From NCBI GenBank assembly GCA_964446585.1, contig CAYUPI010000111.1, positions 1-8,450 of the forward strand: 8,450 nucleotides of DNA, read 5' to 3'. This stretch comes from CAYUPI01 sp964446585 (GTDB lineage: Bacteria; Verrucomicrobiota; Verrucomicrobiia; Limisphaerales; UBA8199). Shown piece by piece: positions 1 to 6,060 of the stretch. Position numbers and translations under genes: made by a program. A model generated the notes under the pieces. That model saw nothing but the letters and a program-made list of their open reading frames with translations. It was not told the origin of the DNA and ran no database searches. Each line of letters opens with the position of its first letter. The first letter of the stretch is position 1.

Positions 1-55
1 CGAACCCTCATCTCAGGCTTGGGAAGCCCGCATTCTACCACTGAACCACACCCGC
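1..55 (-). tRNA. tRNA-Gly (anticodon CCC), 5' part only
   Basis: The reverse complement begins GCGGGTG (acceptor 5' strand), followed by T8, a D arm (GTTC paired with GAAT around an AGTGGTA loop), and an anticodon stem CGGGC/GCCTG enclosing the seven-base loop TTCCCAA. With U33 in place, positions 34-36 read CCC (window 23-21), so this is the glycine GGG-reading tRNA. A four-base variable loop and the start of the T arm (GAGGG then TTCG) follow before the window ends. The 3' half of the T arm and the acceptor 3' strand lie outside. The sequence closely follows the bacterial tRNA-Gly(CCC) layout, so it looks functional. I see no convincing -35/-10 pair upstream of it (56-150). Confidence 0.93.
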
Positions 56-246
56 GCCGTCACAGGCGATAATTACACTTATCAGACATGATGGAGGAGC
101 GCAAGGATCTCATAGTCCTTTTTTCGACAAATTACGAGCGTGACAGCGAAATCCCAAAACCCAAGGTCCAACCTCCAGGTCAAATTAGTGTTTACTTGCC
201 ACCAAATTCGGTCCTGAATGGCTCGTCTTACTTACCATTCTAGTCC

Positions 247-1554
247 ATGAATACGCTATCCAATCCGCTCTCCACGCGCCGGGAATTTCTCAAAACTTCA
301 GCCGTGGTCGGCGGCGCGCTGGCGGCACCGGCGATTTTGCCGGGCAGGCTGTTCGCCGACCAACGGACCGACACGCTCAAAGTCGGCCTGATTGGCTGCG
401 GCGGCCGCGGCTCGGGCGCGGCTGATCAGGCGCTCAAAGCCGACAAAAACGTCGTGCTGACCGCGATGGGTGACGCCTTTGAAGATCAGTTGCAGAGGAG
501 CCTGCAAAGCCTGCAAAAGGGCCAGCCGGACAAGGTGAAAGTGACGCCGGACAAGTGTTTCGTCGGGCTGGATGCCTACCAAAAAGTGATCGACAGCGGT
601 GTGGACGTCGTGCTGCTGGCCACGCCGCCGGGATTCCGCCCGGTCCATCTCAAAGCCGCCATCGACGCCGGCAAACACGTTTTCTGCGAAAAACCGATGG
701 CAACCGATGCGCCCGGCGTACGCTCGGTTTTCGAATCCGCCAAAGCCGCGAAAGAGAAGAATCTCTCGCTGGTGGCGGGCTTCTGCTGGCGTCGCGATGT
801 TCCGCGTCGCGAGTTTTACCGGCGGATTCACGACGGCGCCATTGGCGAAATCCGCGCCATCTACGCGACGTACTACACCGGGCCGGTCAAGCCGATGCCC
901 CCGGCCGGCGAGCGCCCGGCTGGCACGGGCGATTTGGAGTGGCAAATGCGAAACTGGTATAATTTTGTCTGGCTCTCGGGCGACGGCTATCTCGAGCAGG
1001 CCTGCCACAGCGTGGATAAAGTCGCTTGGGCCATGAAGGATGAGCCGCCCCTCAAAGCTGTAGCTGTGGGCGGTCGAGGCACGCCGAACTATCAGGGAAA
1101 CATTTTCGACCACATGTTTGTCGTCTATGAATACGCCGACGACGTGCGCGCATTCGTCGGCCAGCGGCAGGTCGGCCATACCTATTCGGAAAATTCGGAT
1201 TACCTCATGGGAGCGGCCGGCGTGGGAAAGATCCCCGGTTGGCAGGCGCCGTACATCAAAGGAAAGGAAAACTGGCGATACCACGAGAGCGGGCCGAAAA
1301 CCGACATGTACCAGAACGAGCACGACGAATTATTCGCCAGTATCCGCAGCGGCAAACCGATCAACGACGGACAATGGATGACGCAGAGCACGTTGATGGG
1401 TCTGATGGGCCGGATCGCCGCCTACACCGGGGAGGAAGTCACCTGGGAGCAGGCGCTCAATTCCCGGGAGAAACTGGTCCCCGACCACCTCGATTGGAAG
1501 ATGAGTCTGGAGATAGCGCCGATGGCAGTGCCGGGCGTCTCACGACTTGCCTGA
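247..1554 (+). CDS. Tat-exported Gfo/Idh/MocA family oxidoreductase
   Basis: A 435-residue NAD(P)-dependent sugar or inositol dehydrogenase-type protein. A twin-arginine signal (RREFLK, residues 11-16, then a hydrophobic Ala/Gly stretch to about 37) predicts export folded with its cofactor. The Rossmann fold starts at residue 45 with the dinucleotide loop GLIGCGGRGSG (47-57). The family lysine motif EKP is at 148-150 after GKHVFC. The substrate-side helix LEQACHSVDKVAW (249-261) supplies His254 and Asp257, the usual catalytic/substrate-binding histidine region. Length fits the Tat-bearing branch common in Verrucomicrobia and Planctomycetes, some of which are annotated as GH109-like. The ATG directly precedes the Tat n-region, so the start is well supported, although no Shine-Dalgarno is visible. 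It is monocistronic and converges on the Ig/sulfatase pair. Substrate is unknown; NAD-dependent glycosidase activity is possible but not shown. Confidence 0.93.
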   Translation: MNTLSNPLSTRREFLKTSAVVGGALAAPAILPGRLFADQRTDTLKVGLIGCGGRGSGAADQALKADKNVVLTAMGDAFEDQLQRSLQSLQKGQPDKVKVTPDKCFVGLDAYQKVIDSGVDVVLLATPPGFRPVHLKAAIDAGKHVFCEKPMATDAPGVRSVFESAKAAKEKNLSLVAGFCWRRDVPRREFYRRIHDGAIGEIRAIYATYYTGPVKPMPPAGERPAGTGDLEWQMRNWYNFVWLSGDGYLEQACHSVDKVAWAMKDEPPLKAVAVGGRGTPNYQGNIFDHMFVVYEYADDVRAFVGQRQVGHTYSENSDYLMGAAGVGKIPGWQAPYIKGKENWRYHESGPKTDMYQNEHDELFASIRSGKPINDGQWMTQSTLMGLMGRIAAYTGEEVTWEQALNSREKLVPDHLDWKMSLEIAPMAVPGVSRLA

Positions 1555-1615
1555 CAACGATTCAAAAGACCATCCGTTCGCACGCTGAAACGCGCTAATC
1601 CCATATTCAAGATCG

Positions 1616-1721
1616 CTAGAGCGTTTTGCTAACAACCGTAGCCCCACCAGCGCCGATTTGTGCAGAATCCTTCAGGATTTGTCGGGATTAAGAGGCTACA
1701 GTATTAATTAAACCGCTCTAG
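1616..1721. repeat. 106-bp imperfect inverted repeat (REP/MITE-like)
   Basis: The element begins CTAGAGCG (1616-1623) and ends with its exact complement CGCTCTAG (1714-1721). The two 28-base arms agree at about 21 positions by eye, including a second conserved block GTAGCC (left, 1638-1643) and GGCTAC (right, 1694-1699). Close to the centre is a small perfect hairpin, AATCC-TTCA-GGATT (1666-1679). It sits in the gap between two convergent genes, a typical location for palindromic intergenic repeats and bidirectional terminators. No transposase is encoded. Whether it is a dispersed repeat cannot be judged from one copy. Confidence 0.6.
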
Positions 1722-1774
1722 GCTCAAACGTTTTCGCTCGACAAGATCCTGCAACGCCTCTTTCGCACGATCTA

Positions 1775-2257
1775 TCAATCAACCGCCTCGACCACTGCCA
1801 CCGATACCGGGGTCGTCTGGAGGCCACCAAAAGCGTTGGACACAAACAGGGAGTACGCACCGGTGTCGGTGATGCGGGCGTTTTTCAACACCAATACCGA
1901 ATTGGTTTCGCGCTCAGACACCGGCAGGAAGCCGCTGCCTTTGTTCACCCTCCATTGCCGAAAAAGTGGCAGCGAGCCTCCGACATCCGCTGTAAAGGTG
2001 ATAACGCGCGTCTCGAGGTTTGTTCCCGGTGAATCCGTCCCTGTGTTCGCGACGATGAACGGAGCCCGTGGCGGCTGGGCTGGTGACCCGATGGCCGGCT
2101 GTGCTTGCGTGGCCGCGCGCGGAGCAACCTGGATGCGTTCGTTCAGCGGAACAGCAGCGGCGGCGCCTTCGATCTTGTTTCGATCAAGATTGAACACCCA
2201 CAATCCGATTGCCAACAGCAGGCACCCAACCAGCGCGAGACAGCGTTTAAGGCACAT
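1775..2257 (-). CDS. Membrane-anchored immunoglobulin-like domain protein
   Basis: A 160-residue protein of unknown role. A short basic N-terminus (MCLKR) is followed by one hydrophobic segment (about 6-22), then an Ala/Pro/Gln-rich linker (about 30-65). The C-terminal domain (about 66-157) has bacterial Ig-like hallmarks: a B/C-strand region PLFRQWRVNKG with the core Trp102, and DTGAYSLFVSN (131-141), the D-x-G-x-Y turn of I-set/Ig-like folds, with no cysteine after the Tyr. LVGC at 9-12 resembles a lipobox but lies too early in the hydrophobic run, so a membrane anchor is more likely. I chose the ATG at 2257 because it overlaps the sulfatase stop by only 11 bases and puts the anchor at the N-terminus. 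An in-frame ATG at 2296 would add 13 residues and overlap by 50 bases. Tight overlap suggests translational coupling to the sulfatase. Confidence 0.72.
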   Translation of the reverse strand: MCLKRCLALVGCLLLAIGLWVFNLDRNKIEGAAAAVPLNERIQVAPRAATQAQPAIGSPAQPPRAPFIVANTGTDSPGTNLETRVITFTADVGGSLPLFRQWRVNKGSGFLPVSERETNSVLVLKNARITDTGAYSLFVSNAFGGLQTTPVSVAVVEAVD

Positions 2258-3971
2258 ACGGCGTGATCTGGTAAAACTTATGGTCGGCCGTTGCATTGAA
2301 ATCTGTCATCAGGCTGTTGGTCGTTAGCAGGAAGTTATTGGTCGTGCCAGTCACGACGTTGGTGACGACGGGTGTCCACGCAAGCGTGTTCGTCAGCCCG
2401 GAGGAACGCCAGAGGATAAGCTGATAGTTCAAATTGGTGTCCCCGGACTTCAACTGAGTCAGACCTGGTTGGTTCGGGTTGGCAAAGCTGCCATTGGTGG
2501 TCAATTGCGTGCACTGCTCATTGATGGAAAAAGTCGCATTCGAATACGTGAGACCAGCGACCGTGGGGGCGGGCAGGAGGTTGCGCGTGTTGACTGTGTT
2601 TCCCAGGGTCAGGTACGGCGCGGCGCGCATCTTGAGAGAATACAAATTGGACTGCGCGATCTGGCTGAGGGGAGCCGAGAACAGATTGGTGTGTTCATAC
2701 GGGTCGCTTGACAAATCGTAGAGCTGTTCGAAGTGGTCGTAGAAATGGATGAGCTTGAAGCGCTCGTTGCGCAGGGTCCAACCGTCCGCTGCGTCCCGTT
2801 CATTAAATTGCTCACCGAACATAAAAGAGGTGGGAATGGTCACGTCGCCCTGAAGCGCGGGCATCAGGCTCTTGGAATCAATAATCACCCCGGCGGGCAG
2901 CGTGGCGGCGACGTCGATGACGGCCAATTCCTGAATCGTTTGGAAGAGGTCCACTGCGTTGACGATCGTGTTATTAGTCCGGCCGCCTCCCGCAACGTCC
3001 GGTCCAGTGATGAAGAGAGGCGTCCGGCTGCCGCCCTCGTAGAGCGTGAATTTGGCGTGGCCGTTTGCGTCGGGAGTTCCGTTGGTGGGGGAATAATAAT
3101 AGGGCGGTTGCTGGAAGGCTATCTCGGTGCCGTTATCGCCGAGAAAGATGATGTCGGTGTTGGTGGGCACGTAAGTGAGAAGGCGGCCGATCTCGGTGTC
3201 CATCGCCTGGGTCATCGCCTCCTGGTAGGCGCGTCCGTTTGTCATGATGTCGGAGCTTGTGCCACTGAGGGCCAGGTAAGCCGGCGTGAACAGGAGATTG
3301 GTCGGCGGTTTGTGGATGGGTTGGTGGGGAGCGTTGTACGCCAGCCACATGAACCAAAGGTTGGTTCCCTTGCTCTGAATGAACGAGATTGCGTCGTCCG
3401 TCTGATCGGTTGTCGAGTAGTTTGTCGTATTGGAGGAGACTCCGTTGACGATCTTGGTCCAGTTTGTGTAGGCCTGGACGGCGGCGCCGAAATAACCGGA
3501 GAAGTTGGTCCAGCCGCCGGTGGTGAGCGGGGAGTTCAGGTCGGCAGTGCTGGACAGATGCCATTTTCCGATGGAGGCCAGGCTGTAATCGGGAGCATTG
3601 GTGGCGAACGCCTTGGCCAGTGTGTATTCGTCCGGTCTGAGGGCCGGAGTGATGTTGGTGCTTCCAATGGCGCAGCCCACGCCTGTGCGGAACGATTCGC
3701 GGCCCGTGAAAATACATGCCCGCGCCTGCGAGCACGACGGCCGCGCGTAAAAGTTCGGGAACAACACACCGCTATGGCCCAAACTGTCAATGTTCGGCGT
3801 CGGGGCCAGGCGCGCGCCGCTGTTGGTGGAGTTTAACAGCGCGCTGCTGTCCGCGCCGTAATCGTCGGCAATGATCAGCAGGATGTTGTTTTTTGGGCTG
3901 GCGGCCTGCCCCGCATGCTGGAGCGTCAGCGTGAGGAGCGCCGACAAAAGGAATGCGATGCTGATTTTCAT
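2247..3971 (-). CDS. Secreted type I sulfatase (arylsulfatase family) with atypical maturation motif
   Basis: A 574-residue sulfatase/alkaline phosphatase-fold hydrolase expected to cleave sulfate esters outside the cytoplasm. Residues 1-24 form a Sec signal peptide (likely cleavage after GQA). Metal ligands are visible as DD36-37 (LLIIADDYG) and DN279-280 (FLGDNG). Further active-site residues are Lys136 and His138 (GKWH), His216 (NAPHQP) and Arg316 (GGSRTP). The formylglycine site is CSQARACIFTG (80-90): Cys80 and Arg84 are present, but the usual third-position Pro is Gln82. After the catalytic part (to about 450), a roughly 110-residue Asn/Thr-rich tail ends in FYQITPYVP, probably a beta-sandwich or accessory region. 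The first gene of a two-gene unit, it overlaps the Ig-like gene by 11 bases. No sulfatase-maturing enzyme is in the window. Substrate is not predictable; loss of sulfatase activity is possible if Cys80 is not matured. Confidence 0.93.
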   Translation of the reverse strand: MKISIAFLLSALLTLTLQHAGQAASPKNNILLIIADDYGADSSALLNSTNSGARLAPTPNIDSLGHSGVLFPNFYARPSCSQARACIFTGRESFRTGVGCAIGSTNITPALRPDEYTLAKAFATNAPDYSLASIGKWHLSSTADLNSPLTTGGWTNFSGYFGAAVQAYTNWTKIVNGVSSNTTNYSTTDQTDDAISFIQSKGTNLWFMWLAYNAPHQPIHKPPTNLLFTPAYLALSGTSSDIMTNGRAYQEAMTQAMDTEIGRLLTYVPTNTDIIFLGDNGTEIAFQQPPYYYSPTNGTPDANGHAKFTLYEGGSRTPLFITGPDVAGGGRTNNTIVNAVDLFQTIQELAVIDVAATLPAGVIIDSKSLMPALQGDVTIPTSFMFGEQFNERDAADGWTLRNERFKLIHFYDHFEQLYDLSSDPYEHTNLFSAPLSQIAQSNLYSLKMRAAPYLTLGNTVNTRNLLPAPTVAGLTYSNATFSINEQCTQLTTNGSFANPNQPGLTQLKSGDTNLNYQLILWRSSGLTNTLAWTPVVTNVVTGTTNNFLLTTNSLMTDFNATADHKFYQITPYVP

Positions 3972-4058
3972 AAGGGAAAAAGGGCACTCATAGATGTTTG
4001 CACTTTGCGTGTTCTTTTTTCCTTTTCACTGCCGGATTCGACTCGGGAGTCCATGCGC

Positions 4059-4080
4059 GATCCTCAGCAACTGAGCGATC
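4059..4080. repeat. Small hairpin upstream of the sulfatase
   Basis: GATCCTCAG (4059-4067) pairs with CTGAG and GATC (4071-4075, 4077-4080), with one unpaired C at 4076 and a CAA loop. It lies about 90 bases upstream of the sulfatase ATG and has no T-run on either side, so it is not a standard terminator. It could lie in the sulfatase leader or be a binding site; chance is also possible. Confidence 0.35.
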
Positions 4081-4225
4081 AATTACGTCCCAACGCTGTT
4101 AAGCCGAAGCAAGTCGAGCCACGCAAACTTTGTTAATGACTGAGAGTGGAAGCACGCGACCGACAAGGGGGAGTATTCGGGCCGGGTTGATAGTCATATT
4201 CGTCTTATGTGCACCGCCCGCCTGG

Positions 4226-4257
4226 CAGTTGAGCTCTCGCAGGAGGCTGCTCAACTG
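4226..4257. repeat. 9-bp perfect inverted repeat
   Basis: CAGTTGAGC (4226-4234) is matched by its exact complement GCTCAACTG (4249-4257) across a 14-base spacer. It lies about 110 bases beyond the stop of the minus-strand DUF2007-like gene. The lack of a following T-run on either strand argues against a classic intrinsic terminator. It may be an RNA hairpin at the 3' end of that transcript or part of a dispersed intergenic repeat. Confidence 0.4.
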
Positions 4258-4366
4258 ATGAGATGATAACAAAAATGAACCGCGAATTGAAGCCTTTTTT
4301 GAACGGCACGCCAATCCAACATCAGCGGCTATTTGGAGTATTCGCGGGGTCCAGCGCCTGTCTTGG

Positions 4367-4594
4367 TCAGGGTCTTTGATCTTTGGCCGCCTGGGCGCTC
4401 CCGGCATTGATCAGGTCACGAGCGGATTCGTAATCCTCGTCGTGCAAGACCCACAATTCGGTGTGGAAAGGCATACCGATCTCGGCTTGGGAGACGGCTT
4501 CGTTACGGACTTCCCATTCAATGCTTGCCGAATCCAGCAGGCTCTGAATCAGTCCGACTCGTGCAGGGTCAGGTGAAGACAAGAGGTATTTCAT
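4367..4594 (-). CDS. DUF2007-like small protein (putative signal transducing)
   Basis: A 75-residue soluble protein. The order of features matches the DUF2007 family: MKYLLSSPDPARVGLIQSLL (a beta strand, then a helix that includes the pattern 'position in a list of sources'), IEWEVRNEAV (second strand), an acidic LWVLHDEDYESARDLIN core (48-64) with the typical strand-then-helix ending. The family is small, widespread and without an assigned biochemical role; the 'signal transducing' label is only a database description. Length is normal and the N-terminal MKYL start fits the family. No Shine-Dalgarno at normal spacing is visible. It is on the same strand as the cupin and ABC genes upstream but separated from them by 150 bases that hold an inverted repeat, so it is probably transcribed separately. 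Confidence 0.75.
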   Translation of the reverse strand: MKYLLSSPDPARVGLIQSLLDSASIEWEVRNEAVSQAEIGMPFHTELWVLHDEDYESARDLINAGSAQAAKDQRP

Positions 4595-4617
4595 AACCTG
4601 GATTCTCTATTCGATTC

Positions 4618-4687
4618 TTCGCTCATGGTAGTCAGGGCACTCAACGAAAAAACTCACACACGCCGGGCAGGTGGTGCCATGAGCGAA
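4618..4687. repeat. 11-bp perfect inverted repeat with 48-base spacer
   Basis: TTCGCTCATGG (4618-4628) and its exact complement CCATGAGCGAA (4677-4687) frame a 48-base spacer between the cupin stop and the DUF2007-like start. The spacer includes an A6 run and a small GGCA/TGCC hairpin (4665-4680 area, partly using the right arm). It could be a leader or terminator structure for the minus-strand transcript, a protein-binding site, or a remnant of a small mobile repeat. No gene lies within it. Confidence 0.45.
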
Positions 4688-4744
4688 AGCGGAACTGAAA
4701 GCGCCACCCAGCGTTCATCGTCTTGATCTTGACAGGAGTCATGG

Positions 4745-5101
4745 TCATTTGGAATCGGGGCGGTCACTCAACATCAAAAGCGTCATGCCTTCCGGGCCAG
4801 GAACAATCTTGCGCCTGGTGGCCGCGCCGACACGAATCAGGACGCCGCGCTCCATCGGATAGGTCTGGCCTTCTGCGTGAAGCGTTCCGCTGCGCTCAAG
4901 CGGAATGTAAAGCTCCTCCTCGTTGTCGGAGGAGTGGTCATGCTCAGGGTAGTGCTCCCAATGTGGAGGCATCCTGATGGCGTTCATCCCGAGCCTGGCG
5001 AGGCCGAGACTCTGGCCTGCGAAGAAAAACTGCTGCCCCTTCTGAAATGGGCCGGTGTAACGCTCCATCTCGTCGAGTCGCTTGACGGTAATGTCTGGCA
5101 T
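4745..5101 (-). CDS. Small single-domain cupin protein
   Basis: A 118-residue cupin. The first cupin motif is present as PEHDHSSDNEEELYIPLERSG: His54 and His56, an acidic cluster Glu61-63 providing the metal glutamate, and Gly72. The second motif (about 86-101, GVLIRVGAATRRKIVPG) is degenerate: the Pro-x-Gly turn reads Gly-Ala-Ala and the usual fourth metal histidine position holds Arg (96/97). It could therefore bind metal through three ligands or act as a sensor or epimerase-like fold rather than a dioxygenase. It begins 38 bases after the ABC ATPase stop on the same strand, so the two are probably co-transcribed. Substrate and function are unknown. Confidence 0.8.
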   Translation of the reverse strand: MPDITVKRLDEMERYTGPFQKGQQFFFAGQSLGLARLGMNAIRMPPHWEHYPEHDHSSDNEEELYIPLERSGTLHAEGQTYPMERGVLIRVGAATRRKIVPGPEGMTLLMLSDRPDSK

Positions 5102-5139
5102 AATCGGTTTTGGTGAATAGCTGGGTTTGCTCTGCGCTT

Positions 5140-5850
5140 TCAGCCCGAGGCCTGTGCGGAATCGGCGTCGCTGAGCAGTTCGCCTTTCTCCAGGTGGACG
5201 GAGCGCGAGCCGAATGCGGCCGCTTTGGGATCGTGCGTCACCATGATCACCGTCTTTCCGGCCTGGCAGCGGAGCCCCTTCAGGACCTCCAGGACTTCGT
5301 GTGCTGATTGAGCGTCCAGGTTGCCGGTCGGTTCGTCGGCGACGATGAGGCGCGGGTCGGCGACGATGGAGCGGGCAATGGCGACGCGCTGTTCCTGGCC
5401 GCCTGAGAGTTGCCGTGGCAAGTGTTTTCCGCGGTCCGCCAGCCCCACCAATGCCAACGCGGTCTCGACCTGGCGCCGGCGGCGTCGGCGGTCCAGGTGC
5501 GTCAGCAGGAGCGGCAATTCCACGTTCTCAAAAGCCGTCAGCACCGGGATGAGGTTGAACGTCTGGAAAACGAAACCGACGTTCTGGTTGCGCCAATCGG
5601 CCAGGGCCGATTCGCTAAGCCGCGCGACATCGACGCCTTGCACGCGGCACTCACCGCGGGTAGGCCGGTCGATGCCGGCGATGAGGTGCAACAGCGTGGA
5701 TTTGCCGGAACCGGATGGCCCCATCAGCGCGAGAAATTCACCCGATTGAATGTTGAGCGAGATGTTGTTGAGCGCGGTGACTTTGATTTCCCCTTGCTGA
5801 TAGATCTTCGTCACGTTTCGGAGCTCGACCAGGTTGGCGTCGCTTGGCAT
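5140..5850 (-). CDS. LolD/MacB-type ABC transporter ATP-binding protein
   Basis: A 236-residue ATPase with every ABC landmark: Walker A GPSGSGKST (44-52), Q-loop Gln96 in FVFQTFNLIPVLTAFENVELPL (the LolD/MacB/FtsE-like wording), signature LSGGQEQR (148-155), Walker B LIVADEP (168-174, catalytic Glu173), D-loop GNLD, and switch His206 (MVTHD). The family powers FtsX-fold permeases that extract lipoproteins or export peptides and antibiotics. I placed the start at 5850 (MPSDANLVELRNV), because the frame remains open upstream but that part is low-complexity and overlaps the nrtS-like gene on the other strand. Odd: residues 121-126 are six consecutive arginines, in the helical subdomain before the signature. 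No permease gene is adjacent; the downstream partner is a cupin. Transported substrate is unknown. Confidence 0.92.
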   Translation of the reverse strand: MPSDANLVELRNVTKIYQQGEIKVTALNNISLNIQSGEFLALMGPSGSGKSTLLHLIAGIDRPTRGECRVQGVDVARLSESALADWRNQNVGFVFQTFNLIPVLTAFENVELPLLLTHLDRRRRRRQVETALALVGLADRGKHLPRQLSGGQEQRVAIARSIVADPRLIVADEPTGNLDAQSAHEVLEVLKGLRCQAGKTVIMVTHDPKAAAFGSRSVHLEKGELLSDADSAQASG

Positions 5851-5942
5851 GTCGTGGGCGTTAGCAATAAGATGATCCCCGTTGGAATTCAAGTCAGTCG
5901 CAAACCTTGCCTGGGCGTGTCGGCCTGATGGTTGTGTAAAAA

Positions 5943-6010
5943 TTCGAGAGCGACTAAATGCTCGAAAATTGCTGCGGCCGAGGACGGCCGCGCTCGTGCG
6001 CCCTTTGGGC
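5943..6010. repeat. Cluster of three adjacent hairpins in a divergent promoter region
   Basis: Within 68 bases there are three perfect stems: TTCGAG/CTCGAA (5943-5948, 5961-5966), GCGGCC/GGCCGC with loop GAGGAC (5974-5979, 5986-5991), and GCCC-TTT-GGGC (6000-6010). They lie between the divergent ABC ATPase (start 5850) and nrtS-like (start 6061) genes, where both promoters and any operator would be expected. They could be a REP-like palindromic unit or leader structures. High GC raises the chance of accidental stems. Confidence 0.4.
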
Positions 6011-6060
6011 AACACGCCCTCTTGTCCGCGTGCCGCGCGCCGGTTAGAGTGGCGGCGCCC

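Larger units (their letters stand above)
3972..4366. other. 395-base stretch without a convincing gene
   Basis: The region separates the sulfatase start from the end of the DUF2007-like gene and should contain the sulfatase promoter on the minus strand, but I see no clear -35/-10 pair or Shine-Dalgarno; the bases before the ATG read CCCTTTTTCCCTT. It contains two small inverted repeats (4059-4080 and 4226-4257) and a ten-base direct repeat GGAGTATTCG at 4170-4179 and 4335-4344. Open frames crossing it show no recognisable protein motif. Confidence 0.5.

Noticed and set aside
103..124. Terminator-like AAGGA/TCCTT hairpin followed by T-run
   Set aside because: The stem is only 5 bp and AT-rich, the loop is 8 bases, and no plus-strand gene ends upstream in view, so it is too weak to call.
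88..243. Possible 51-codon plus-strand reading frame (MMEERKDLIVLF...) before the oxidoreductase
   Set aside because: It has a GGAGGA only inside the frame, uses AT-rich codons unlike its neighbours, shows no recognisable motif and occupies the region upstream of two genes.
298..1323. Long minus-strand open frame (341 codons)
   Set aside because: It lies fully inside and antisense to the oxidoreductase, has an Arg/His/Ala-rich shadow composition and no motif.
2733..3836. Long plus-strand open frame (367 codons)
   Set aside because: It is antisense to the sulfatase, whose active-site motifs are intact; the product is Val/Gly/Arg-rich without domain signals.
4099..4407. Minus-strand 102-codon frame
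   Set aside because: It overlaps the end of the DUF2007-like gene and the hairpin-bearing gap, and has no recognisable protein pattern.
5932..6060. Upstream extension of the nrtS-like frame
   Set aside because: The added 43 residues are not protein-like, cover the hairpin cluster and exceed the family length.
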